From JABHGY01 sp964525185 (GTDB lineage: Bacteria; Fidelibacterota; Marinisomatia; Marinisomatales; UBA1611): 31,569 bases of DNA. Location of the stretch: NCBI GenBank assembly GCA_964525185.1, contig CAZGFQ010000025.1, positions 1 to 31,569 of the forward strand, read 5' to 3'. The notes beneath the pieces are model-generated. The model saw only the letters and a program-made list of their open reading frames with translations, was not told the DNA's origin and made no database searches. Made by a program: the position numbers and the translations under genes. This document shows positions 23,880 to 31,569 of the stretch, piece after piece; position 1 is the first letter of the stretch; every line of letters begins with the position of its first letter.

Positions 23880-24806
23880 GTGAATACACCTGCAATACAA
23901 ATATCCGGATTAAAAAAATCTTATGATAATGTTCATGCGTTAAACGGCGTCAATATTCAAATAGAACAAGGCCAATTTTTTGGGTTACTCGGTCCAAATG
24001 GTGCAGGTAAAACAACTACAATAAATATTTTAACGGGGTTAGTACGCCGAGACGAGGGCGAATCCAATATTTTGGGAAAAGATACGGTTAAAGATTATCG
24101 TTTTACCCGATCACAGGTTGGAATTGCAGCTCAAGAATTATCCGTAGATTGGTTTTTCCCGATAGAAAAATTACTTTATTTCCAAGCAGGCTATTACGGT
24201 ATCCCAGCAAAGAAAGCAAAACCCCAAATTGATCAATTATTAGATCGAATGGGATTAATGGAAAAAAAAGGTTCTCGTTTACGGCAATTATCCGGTGGAA
24301 TGAAACGAAGATTCCAATTAGCCAAAGCATTGGTTCATGATCCAAATATTATTATTCTTGATGAACCAACGGCAGGTGTGGATGTTGAACTAAGACATGA
24401 TTTATGGCAATATTTAAGAGACCTTCATTCAGATGGAAAAACAATCTTATTGACAACGCACTATATTGAAGAAGCAGAATTGTTATGTGAAAAAGTGGCT
24501 ATTATTGATAATGGGAAAATATTAAAGGAAGGAACACCAAAAGAATTAACACGGGAATTAAGGCGGTCAGGTATTACCATTCATTTATCTGGATTTGATA
24601 AGAAATTGATTCCTTGCTTAAATGAATACACCTACACTCAAGAAAAAAATCGTCTCCATTTTACGGTTGATGATCCAGACTCAGCTCTCCCCAACATTAT
24701 TAAACAAATCAGTTCTTGTGATATTCATATACAAAGTGTGGAATCTTCATCTTCTTCACTTGAAGATGTTTTTCTCCATTTAACAGGAAAAGGAATAAAC
24801 CAATGA
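23880..24806 (+). CDS. ABC exporter ATP-binding protein (second system)
   Basis: This 308-residue ATPase of the ABC-2 export class has Walker A GPNGAGKTTT, signature LSGGMKRRFQ, Walker B IIILDEPTAGVD and the switch histidine in LTTHYIEEAE. A C-terminal regulatory extension (about 225-308) ends with the SSSSLEDVFLHLTGK motif common in this group. The start is GTG at 23880, directly after the upstream stop and without a strong Shine-Dalgarno, so coupling is likely. It overlaps the permease gene by 4 bases. It is distinct in sequence from the exporter at 13886-15626. Confidence 0.95.
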   Translation: MNTPAIQISGLKKSYDNVHALNGVNIQIEQGQFFGLLGPNGAGKTTTINILTGLVRRDEGESNILGKDTVKDYRFTRSQVGIAAQELSVDWFFPIEKLLYFQAGYYGIPAKKAKPQIDQLLDRMGLMEKKGSRLRQLSGGMKRRFQLAKALVHDPNIIILDEPTAGVDVELRHDLWQYLRDLHSDGKTILLTTHYIEEAELLCEKVAIIDNGKILKEGTPKELTRELRRSGITIHLSGFDKKLIPCLNEYTYTQEKNRLHFTVDDPDSALPNIIKQISSCDIHIQSVESSSSSLEDVFLHLTGKGINQ

Positions 24807-25564
24807 ATTGGGTCGGACTCTGGACATTAATCAAACGAGAAGTTGGTCGTTTCTTATCTGTCTATAAACAAACCATTCTTCCTGGCGTCATTTCATCTGG
24901 CCTTTATATTGTTGTATTTGGATTTACTTTGGAGCAACGCATTTCAGAAATAAATGGTGTTCCATATACTTTATTTATTTTACCTGGATTAATTATGATG
25001 ACAACCCTCACAAATGCCACCTCCAATACAGCTTCATCTATGCTTCAAATGAAATTGCTTCAGCAGTTGCCTGATTTATTAACAGCGCCTCTGTCTGGTT
25101 TTGAAATTTCATTCGCATATATCGTTGGCGGGGCACTTCGAGGATTTATCAATGGTCTAATGGTTATTATTGTAGGTGTGGTGCTTATTGATATGCCTAT
25201 TCAAAATATATGGGGGACACTGGGATTTATTTTTCTTGTGTCCTGGGCATTCGCAAGTATGGGGTTATTGCTTGGACAATTAGCAGACACATGGGACCAT
25301 TTAGCTACCATGCAAAATTTCTTTCTTACACCACTTAGTTTTCTTGGGGGAATTTTTTATTCAATAAAAATGCTTCCTGAATGGGCACAAACAATCAGTT
25401 TTTTTAATCCGATTTATTATATGATTAATGGAATTAGACATACCATATTAGGTATTTCTGATTCAGATCCGATGGTTAGTTTCTTTATGGCGCTCATTAT
25501 GACTATTTTATTTTCATTTTTTGCCATACTTGTCATGAAAAGCGGGAAAAAAATTAAATTGTAA
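24803..25564 (+). CDS. ABC-2 type permease (second system)
   Basis: This 253-residue inner-membrane protein has about six membrane segments and the ABC-2 pattern: an N-terminal amphipathic lead (LWTLIKREVGRFLSVYKQT), then pairs of helices including GALRGFINGLMVIIVGVVLI and WAFASMGLLLGQLADTWDH. The C-terminal signature FFLTPLSFLGGIFYSIKMLP and NPIYYMINGIRH is that of the NodJ/YadH/DrrB family. It forms a transporter with the ATPase that overlaps it. The substrate is unknown; the following genes encode exported proteins that may act in the envelope with it. Confidence 0.95.
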   Translation: MNWVGLWTLIKREVGRFLSVYKQTILPGVISSGLYIVVFGFTLEQRISEINGVPYTLFILPGLIMMTTLTNATSNTASSMLQMKLLQQLPDLLTAPLSGFEISFAYIVGGALRGFINGLMVIIVGVVLIDMPIQNIWGTLGFIFLVSWAFASMGLLLGQLADTWDHLATMQNFFLTPLSFLGGIFYSIKMLPEWAQTISFFNPIYYMINGIRHTILGISDSDPMVSFFMALIMTILFSFFAILVMKSGKKIKL

Positions 25565-25569
25565 ATCAC

Positions 25570-26295
25570 ATGAAAAAACTAGGACTTATCATTTTAATCT
25601 TTTCTTTAATTTATGGTCATGATCCTAGTATGGATGTCACTCCTGTTTGGACAACCTACTCAAGAATAAATTTTGTTCAAGATGCCAACAAGCAATCAGG
25701 GGCAGGAATCTATGCGCGGCTAAAAAGAGTTAAGGGGAATCAATTTAATGATATTCGTTTATTTGGAAATGCATTGGCAAATGATCAATATGTGTATTTG
25801 AGACATAAATCTAGTCAACTACTTACATCCTACCCTAATGTATATCGATTTACAACGGTCTCTTACGAAAAAAACACGCTCGCCAATGTTTCTTTACGGT
25901 ATCATTATAATAATGGACTCGGATATTTTCTCCAAAAAAATAATCAAGGTAATATAACAGCTGAATTGGGACTCGCTTATGATATGTCTGATTATTTAAA
26001 TGACACATGGAAAACATCTTATATTAAATCAGCATTTACGTGGGATACACAATTATTTAATTTTGAAACCAAATTAGAATTAGAATACTTTTCCCAAATT
26101 AGTGATATTGTTGATTCTGATTTAACGCGATTTCAGGCATTAGGAGAAGTACAATATGCCTTAAGCAAATCAATTTATTTGTTTGTATCTTTTATTCAAG
26201 AATTATCTAAAGATGCTTCATTTAATCAAAAAGCCACCACAATCTCCTACTCCATTGGCTGGGAAAAACCACTCAACGGGAAACTGTTAAAATGA
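25570..26295 (+). CDS. Secreted beta-rich protein, possible small outer-membrane barrel
   Basis: This 241-residue protein has a signal peptide (MKKLGLIILIFSLIYG) and a mature chain of alternating strands with many aromatic residues: VWTTYSRINFVQD, YVYLRHKSSQLL, VSLRYHYNNGLGYFL, FETKLELEYFSQI, SIYLFVSFIQEL and TTISYSIGWEK. The pattern suggests eight to ten antiparallel strands, as in a small outer-membrane barrel, though it lacks the terminal phenylalanine. The start is 5 bases after the permease stop, and the end overlaps the CsgG-like gene by 4 bases, so the four genes form one operon. Family not recognised. Confidence 0.75.
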   Translation: MKKLGLIILIFSLIYGHDPSMDVTPVWTTYSRINFVQDANKQSGAGIYARLKRVKGNQFNDIRLFGNALANDQYVYLRHKSSQLLTSYPNVYRFTTVSYEKNTLANVSLRYHYNNGLGYFLQKNNQGNITAELGLAYDMSDYLNDTWKTSYIKSAFTWDTQLFNFETKLELEYFSQISDIVDSDLTRFQALGEVQYALSKSIYLFVSFIQELSKDASFNQKATTISYSIGWEKPLNGKLLK

Positions 26296-27716
26296 AATAT
26301 TTTCTTTTAATCCTTTATTTAGCTCTTCTTCCTCTTTCGGGGCAAGAAAACGACTTAACTTTGGAAAGAAAAAAGTTAATTATTTTAGCTGCAGATTCAG
26401 AACAAGAATCCATGGGACAAAAAATAACGATAATGGTGAGTGGAGAAGCCGTGCAGCTCGGCCGTTTTGATATTATTGACCGATCTCATTTAAAAGCCAT
26501 ATTAGAAGAACAAAAACTTCACCTTTCGGGATTAATAGACGAAAATCAAGTTGTGGAAATTGGTGAAATAGCCGCAGCTGAAGAAGCATTATTCATTCAA
26601 ATTATTGCTTATAATCAAAAGGGTGTTCCACCAAAAGATAAAGTTAACAAGAAAGAAAAAGACGAAGAAGATGATTCTTTGTTTGAATGGATTGTAAAAG
26701 AAACTGTCACGGCTGCCATTGATAAAAAATTAGAAGGCGTTGAACGATATCCATATAATATTCAAACCACCATCCAAGCTGAAGTGCGTTTAATTAATAT
26801 TAAAACAGGAAAATCAAAACACTCTTTCAAGTTGTATGGACATTATACAGGTGGGACTAAAGCAGAATCCTTAACCCGCGCTTTAAGGTCCATGCGCTGG
26901 CAAATTCGCACAAAATTAAAAAACTTATATATTTTATCCAGTGAAATTGTAGAGCTAAATGGAAAAGAAATTACGATTCTGTCTGGTAAGAATTTAGGCT
27001 TACGAAAAGGGGCTATTTTTGAAATTGCATCAAACGATCGGAAAAAAACATATAAAGGGAAAACGATTACCATTCCAGGAAAACCAAGGGGCCTTGCCCG
27101 TATAACAGAGGTTGGTCCTGATGCTAGTATTGCAAAAGTTGTTCGAAAGTGGAGACCGATTAAAGAAGGAAATAAAATGTATGAGCTTATTTCTTCTCCG
27201 GGTGTTGACGATTTAACATTTGGTTATAATGACCAAAATGCTTTTGAAGTAGGTATTCGCCATTGGGTATCTCCCTACTCACCTGTCTCTGCAAGTTTCT
27301 CGGGGCAATTAGGGATATTTAATGATAGCAGAAATGAATCTATTAGCCATTTAGGGTTTGGGTTTGGATTACGTTTTTCTCTTTTTCAATTAGGGCCTGT
27401 TGGGAATGCATTACAATTTGAACTTCCAGTGAATTTGGCATTTAAGAATGATGATGAAAATAATTTAGCCACCAGCCTTCTCTCTTCTCCTAGAATAGGT
27501 TTGGAAACATCCATACTTATTGGAAAATCTAAAGATCTTTTTATTTCAATTAATACAGTATTAAATAGTTTTCAAGGAAAGTGGACGTACAACGAATCTG
27601 ACCCCGATAGCGATGATTCACAAACGTATGATGCTGTTTGGAAGGGCGATGCACCAACTATTGATTTATCCGGGACATTTATTCAAGTGGGTCTTCGGTT
27701 TTATAGTATAAAATAA
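26292..27716 (+). CDS. CsgG/FlgT-like envelope protein with C-terminal barrel-like region
   Basis: This 474-residue exported protein has a signal peptide (MKYFLLILYLALLPLSG). The N-terminal part (about 28-200) looks like the CsgG-type fold used by outer-membrane secretion or lipoprotein assemblies: FDIIDRSHLKAILEEQKLHL and IGEIAAAEEALFIQI. A lysine-rich insert (about 115-130) follows. Residues about 215-300 resemble the FlgT C-terminal/SH3-like domain (LSGKNLGLRKGAIFEI, GLARITEVGPDASIAKVV). Residues about 305-474 are barrel-like strands (EVGIRHWVSPYSPVSASFSG, GFGFGLRFSLFQLG). No lipobox cysteine is seen. It ends the ABC operon and could be its outer-membrane component (inference). It is convergent with the VOC gene, one base apart. 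Confidence 0.75.
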   Translation: MKYFLLILYLALLPLSGQENDLTLERKKLIILAADSEQESMGQKITIMVSGEAVQLGRFDIIDRSHLKAILEEQKLHLSGLIDENQVVEIGEIAAAEEALFIQIIAYNQKGVPPKDKVNKKEKDEEDDSLFEWIVKETVTAAIDKKLEGVERYPYNIQTTIQAEVRLINIKTGKSKHSFKLYGHYTGGTKAESLTRALRSMRWQIRTKLKNLYILSSEIVELNGKEITILSGKNLGLRKGAIFEIASNDRKKTYKGKTITIPGKPRGLARITEVGPDASIAKVVRKWRPIKEGNKMYELISSPGVDDLTFGYNDQNAFEVGIRHWVSPYSPVSASFSGQLGIFNDSRNESISHLGFGFGLRFSLFQLGPVGNALQFELPVNLAFKNDDENNLATSLLSSPRIGLETSILIGKSKDLFISINTVLNSFQGKWTYNESDPDSDDSQTYDAVWKGDAPTIDLSGTFIQVGLRFYSIK

Positions 27717-27717
27717 A

Positions 27718-28089
27718 TTATGATTCTTTTGGCTCATAAATCGCAATGCGATTTTGATCTAAATCATAAAATTCTGCCCACCATCCAATATTTTCAGTGA
27801 TTTGGGTTCGATGGACATGAATATTGCCACCAGCTTCTTTCACGCGCAATAAAATAGGTTCTATTCCTTCTGATCCATCCAAAAATATTGTAGTACCCTT
27901 TTTTGGAGCAATATATCCAGGTTCTTCTACCAAAGCGCCACCAACATTTTCATGGGGAATCATACCCATATTGGATGACCCAATTTGCATGATTTTAATG
28001 TCTGTTTTTAAGACATGATTGTAAAAAGTGACTGCTCTTTCAAGATTAGATACTGGGATTTCAAACCACGTTATAACATTTTTTTGCAT
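27718..28089 (-). CDS. VOC (glyoxalase/bleomycin resistance-like) protein
   Basis: This 123-residue cytoplasmic protein has the paired beta-alpha-beta-beta-beta modules of the vicinal oxygen chelate fold. The first is ITWFEIPVSNLERAVTFYNH. The second ends with GWWAEFYDLDQNRIAIYEP, a typical VOC final strand. The family holds metal-dependent lyases, dioxygenases and binding proteins, so the reaction cannot be named; two putative metal-ligand acids are Glu in WFEIPV and the final Glu in IYEP. It starts 8 bases after the large outer-membrane gene on the same strand. Confidence 0.88.
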   Translation of the reverse strand: MQKNVITWFEIPVSNLERAVTFYNHVLKTDIKIMQIGSSNMGMIPHENVGGALVEEPGYIAPKKGTTIFLDGSEGIEPILLRVKEAGGNIHVHRTQITENIGWWAEFYDLDQNRIAIYEPKES

Positions 28090-28097
28090 CAGATTTA

Positions 28098-31031
28098 TTA
28101 AAATGGATTGATAAGAGTTAATCTAAAATAGGTTTCAGGATTATAGTTCCCATTTGCCCATTCTTCTAATTCTTGAGCTTGACCATATCCAAAAACCAAT
28201 AATGGGAGATTCATAAATTTAAATGCAGCTCGTAATTCATACCCCGATGTAATAATCATTTTTTCTTTTTCGTCAGCATTTGAATTCCACGCATTCCCAA
28301 AGTCTGAAATGAGTGCCAATGATAAATCGCTAAGTTGAAACCCAAGAGCTTGAACAATATTTTTTTCTATCCCAGGTGTCCTTAATTCAATCGTACCTAG
28401 ATATGCACGATCACCTAATCGTAATTGATCTAATCCGCGCAAATTCAAATTTTCTTTCCAGGGGGTCGATTTACCCATAATGTATAAATTATTATCATTT
28501 GTTAGTCCTAACGTTTCCTGAGCTGGGTAGTTTTCACCATTTAACATTTCACCTTTTAATCGTCCGTACAAAACCAAGGGTCCAACAGGTATATTTTTGA
28601 AAATATCCAATGAAAGTATATCGTAAGTAAAGTTTCCCCACATTCTTTCATCTGATCTAAAATAGGATACAAACATTCCATGTCCATTTCTAGGAGATGT
28701 AAATTGACCAAATTGCGGTCTCCGACTTAACCATGAATATTTCAAATATATAGTCCCTTCCTTTCCAGATTCTGGTTTAGGAAGCCCATTATTTGAATAA
28801 ATAATTTCAGTTTCATTTTCAATATTTGTTGGTGTAAATGCAGTCCGATCTAATAATTGCAGACCCCAATAAATGGAATGGTTTGATGATATATTATTTC
28901 CAAAATTATACGGTATACGTCCCCAAAGTGTCCATCCGTCAAATACTTCCGTCAACCCCGTTTGACTTTCATCATACGGACGCCATGTATAATTTATATT
29001 ATCATAAAAGTTGAAGCCCCAAAAACCACGAAAAATAGAATGTTCCGCATTCTGATATTGGATTAATGTTGATGTAATATCATAGTCGGTATAAAATATA
29101 CCAGACATGGTATGTCTTCCGGTTGCATCCGTCCAAATACCAAGTGTTGATAAACTTTTATCATCAGGAAATATGAATGCTTGTAACAAATTTATATGAC
29201 GATAAAATCCATATTTTTTAGGCTTAGTTAGAGGTACTTTTTTATTCGGATTAACATTTATAATTGGATGATCTGGAGATTTTGTTTTCCAGCTTGAATA
29301 TGTGTCTCTTATATTTAATGAAATTGGTTCTACAACTCTTTCAGGGGAAATTTCGACCACTCGTACTGAATCAGAATTTGGTAATGTAATAGCAGTAATG
29401 GCTGTTTTGTCTCTATTCCATGATGTACTCCAAACAGCTTCACCCACATCCGTATTTTGAATTTCAGTTTTTGTTTCTAAATCATAAGTATAGATATTGG
29501 GCGTCCCTCCAGCATGGGATGTATATGTAATTTTTGATCCATCTGGATGCCATATGGGTAAATGATCTACATCCTGACGATCCGTAATAAGAAATTCATC
29601 ACCGGAATCAACCGTTAAAATATGAATATCAACATTCCCATCGGGTCCAGATTGTGCATATGCTATTTGGCTTCCATCTGGACTCCAAGAAGGTGAAATA
29701 ATTTGATCATCATCTGTATAATGCGTGATTTGCTTTATGTCAGATCCATCAGGATTCATTGTAAATAGATTTGATGTACTTGCTTCATGCGCTACAAAAC
29801 ATATTTTTTCTCCTGATGGGTGCCAAACTGGAAAGCTTGCTCTCATGGATGATGTAAGTTTTTTTGTTTCTTTTTTTTCCACATCCACAGACAAAATATC
29901 CCAAACCAATGATTGGTTTTCCCCAAATCGCCACTTGGAATAAATAATAGTTTTATCATCAGGAGAAATATCTAAATAAGAATGGATTCGCCCAAAATCA
30001 AACTCATCTATTTCCCAAATGGGTTTAATTTTTTTAGGTTTTTCATCTTTTTTTTCTACTTTTTTAAGTGCTTTTTCTTTTTTTTTATTTTCTTCGGATG
30101 TATCTCTTTTCGCTATCATGAGAGAAATATCACCTTGCCCTTTTGCTTTTTGTCCAACAAGCGCAATTTTTAAACTATCAGAAAAGTAATCAAAACCAAA
30201 AACCCTTTTCCCAGGTAAAGAATGAATGTTGCCTACTTCTTGAATGGCTTCTTTTTGAGAGCGCACACCAAAAAAGTATGTATTCATCTGGCGACGCCAG
30301 TCTTCTGTAAATTGTTTTAATGAAATACCCGTATGTTTTTTGAATGATTCTTCAAAAAACAGTAAACCTAATTTATTTCTATGGTTTAATATGTTTACAA
30401 TTGTGGAATCCCCAAACCGATCTGCCAAATATAATGTTTTTGAAAATCCATCATTATGCGGATCTTTAATTTTATGGACAGACCCTTTTATAACATGAGA
30501 CATATGAGACATATCATAACGATAGGGACGCCATCGTTCTGTATAGTATTCAGCTAATCCTTCTACGATCCAACCTGGGATTCCTGAAAACAACATATCC
30601 ATTCCTTTCGGAAGCCATGTTTTAGTTACATTAAAAAAAGCAATATGTTGTAATTCATGAGCCAATACGGTTCGCAACCATTTTTCATCTTCAGTCCAAA
30701 CAGCCACTTCATTTTGGTCTACCCAAATCACTGTATGATTACTTGGCATTGCAAAACCGTTCATGATTTCATCTTCTGCTGTAAAAACAATATCAATTCG
30801 TGGTAATGTATCTAATCCAACTTGTTCCATAAGTGTAGGTCGAACTTGTTCTGCAATGGACGCACCTTGGTGCGCTATATGTTCTATCCCATTATGGTAA
30901 TGAATATTAAAATGGTCTGATTCGATTGTTTTCCACTCTAATTCTGGATGAACTCGGCCATTCATCATCCATGCCCCTGTGGCAAATAAACTATTCATGG
31001 TTAAAATAAGAAAAATAATTTTTTTCAACAT
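28098..31031 (-). CDS. Zinc metallopeptidase - TolB-like propeller - outer-membrane barrel fusion
   Basis: This is a 977-residue secreted protein. After a signal peptide (MLKKIIFLILTMNSLFATG) comes a gluzincin peptidase-like domain with HELQH (131-135 counted from an upstream TTG at 31049) and a downstream EGLAEYYTE whose glutamate fits the third zinc ligand. A KK/EK-rich linker at about 305-340 leads to a TolB-type propeller (about 350-600) with repeats such as PVWHPSGEKICFV, PSWSPDGSQIAYA and PIWHPDGSKITYT. The last third (about 635-983) resembles a BamA/D15-type barrel and ends TYFRLTLINPF, with the terminal phenylalanine typical of outer-membrane barrels. I chose the ATG at 31031, 4 bases after the HAD stop. 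A role in cutting or handling envelope proteins is inference. Confidence 0.88.
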   Translation of the reverse strand: MLKKIIFLILTMNSLFATGAWMMNGRVHPELEWKTIESDHFNIHYHNGIEHIAHQGASIAEQVRPTLMEQVGLDTLPRIDIVFTAEDEIMNGFAMPSNHTVIWVDQNEVAVWTEDEKWLRTVLAHELQHIAFFNVTKTWLPKGMDMLFSGIPGWIVEGLAEYYTERWRPYRYDMSHMSHVIKGSVHKIKDPHNDGFSKTLYLADRFGDSTIVNILNHRNKLGLLFFEESFKKHTGISLKQFTEDWRRQMNTYFFGVRSQKEAIQEVGNIHSLPGKRVFGFDYFSDSLKIALVGQKAKGQGDISLMIAKRDTSEENKKKEKALKKVEKKDEKPKKIKPIWEIDEFDFGRIHSYLDISPDDKTIIYSKWRFGENQSLVWDILSVDVEKKETKKLTSSMRASFPVWHPSGEKICFVAHEASTSNLFTMNPDGSDIKQITHYTDDDQIISPSWSPDGSQIAYAQSGPDGNVDIHILTVDSGDEFLITDRQDVDHLPIWHPDGSKITYTSHAGGTPNIYTYDLETKTEIQNTDVGEAVWSTSWNRDKTAITAITLPNSDSVRVVEISPERVVEPISLNIRDTYSSWKTKSPDHPIINVNPNKKVPLTKPKKYGFYRHINLLQAFIFPDDKSLSTLGIWTDATGRHTMSGIFYTDYDITSTLIQYQNAEHSIFRGFWGFNFYDNINYTWRPYDESQTGLTEVFDGWTLWGRIPYNFGNNISSNHSIYWGLQLLDRTAFTPTNIENETEIIYSNNGLPKPESGKEGTIYLKYSWLSRRPQFGQFTSPRNGHGMFVSYFRSDERMWGNFTYDILSLDIFKNIPVGPLVLYGRLKGEMLNGENYPAQETLGLTNDNNLYIMGKSTPWKENLNLRGLDQLRLGDRAYLGTIELRTPGIEKNIVQALGFQLSDLSLALISDFGNAWNSNADEKEKMIITSGYELRAAFKFMNLPLLVFGYGQAQELEEWANGNYNPETYFRLTLINPF

Positions 31032-31035
31032 TGTA

Positions 31036-31569
31036 TTATAATACTCCAAATGATTTTAATTCTTTTATTAATTGACTCACATTATTGAAATGAATTCCAT
31101 TCATTCCAACTGATATGGCTGCGTCGGTATTTTCTTTTAAATCATCTATAAAGATACTTTTTTCAGGTGATGTTTCTGCCATGGCACATGCTTTAATATA
31201 AATAGCTGGATCTGGTTTTCTTAATCCAACATCAAAAGAATACACTGCACCATCTACTTGATGTGGAAATTGATACACATGAATTTCCTTTTCTATATGC
31301 ATGGGATTTGTGTTAGATAATAACCATGTTTTTGATGATTTAGATACAGACCTTAAAACGTCTATTACATCTGTCTCACCTACAATTAACTGTGACCAAG
31401 CATCCCAAAATTGCGATGATGTTAATCCATTATGGGATGGAAGATTCTTTAAATAGGCTTGATAAAATCCTTCATCTGGAATTAACCCTTTTTCATATTC
31501 ATCATGAGCATCTTCAGGGAAAGCATTTTGCACATCTTCCTTTTTTAATCCCGTGTATTGGGCTAATTG
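31036..31569 (-). CDS. HAD-superfamily hydrolase (YihX-like), 5'-partial
   Basis: This is a phosphatase-like cytoplasmic enzyme of HAD subfamily IA. Visible motifs are II (TWLLSNTNP), III (GLRKPDPAIYIKA, catalytic lysine) and IV (SIFIDDLKENTDAA, metal-binding Asp pair). The DxDxT nucleophile motif is not in the window. The frame remains open to the edge at base 31569, so the GTG at 31533 is not the likely start and about 30-40 N-terminal residues lie outside. The pattern RKPDP plus IDDxxEN is typical of YihX/epoxide-hydrolase-like members; the substrate is unknown. It precedes the large barrel gene by 4 bases, probably in one operon. Confidence 0.9.
   Translation of the reverse strand, partial: QLAQYTGLKKEDVQNAFPEDAHDEYEKGLIPDEGFYQAYLKNLPSHNGLTSSQFWDAWSQLIVGETDVIDVLRSVSKSSKTWLLSNTNPMHIEKEIHVYQFPHQVDGAVYSFDVGLRKPDPAIYIKACAMAETSPEKSIFIDDLKENTDAAISVGMNGIHFNNVSQLIKELKSFGVL

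Noticed and set aside
31036..31533. Complete short HAD protein starting at the GTG at 31533
   Set aside because: The frame is open to the window edge and the DxDxT motif would be missing, so it is a 5'-partial gene.

Overview
The window is AT-rich chromosomal DNA (roughly one third G+C by eye) from a Gram-negative bacterium. Several genes encode outer-membrane barrels, lipoproteins or LolA-like periplasmic proteins. The gene order (argG-argH-proB-proA together), the many small secreted proteins of unknown family and the tight packing suggest the Fibrobacterota-Chlorobiota-Bacteroidota (FCB) group, perhaps a marine Marinimicrobia (SAR406)-type genome. That placement is inference. A run of 100 N inside proA shows the sequence is a scaffold from a draft, single-cell or metagenome assembly.

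Region 1 (1-4580, + strand) is an amino-acid biosynthesis operon: argG (5' end outside the window), argH, proB and proA. The genes overlap or abut by a few bases. Region 2 (4597-9783) is the least ordinary part. It holds an Arg/Asp-rich micro-protein behind a good terminator, a small soluble TerB-like protein, and a divergent 749-residue membrane protein ending in a clear paralogue of that TerB-like domain. Facing it is a two-gene operon of a 2-TM K+ channel with an RCK domain and a separate cyclic-nucleotide-binding protein.

Region 3 (9883-17819, - strand) reads in order: a secreted LPP20/FlgT-like protein, carA, a glycine-zipper micro-protein, an ABC-2 exporter (ATPase and permease), a LolA-like secreted protein, and carB. 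Carbamoyl-phosphate synthase is therefore split by an exporter cassette within one co-directional run. Region 4 (17902-23500, + strand) begins at a candidate sigma-70 promoter. It runs through four small exported proteins of unknown function, then ligA and a secreted PQQ-type sugar dehydrogenase, with short overlaps nearly throughout.

Region 5 (23556-27716, + strand) has a small unknown protein, a second ABC-2 exporter, a small secreted protein that may be a barrel, and a CsgG-like/FlgT-C-like protein with a barrel-like C-terminus. Region 6 (27718-31569, - strand) reads HAD hydrolase (5' end outside the window), a very large fusion of zinc metallopeptidase, TolB-like propeller and outer-membrane barrel, then a VOC-family protein.

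I see no tRNA, rRNA, CRISPR array, insertion sequence or phage gene. The best candidates for something undescribed are the TerB/K+-channel/cNMP module, the peptidase-propeller-barrel fusion, and the exporter plus CsgG-like outer-membrane set.
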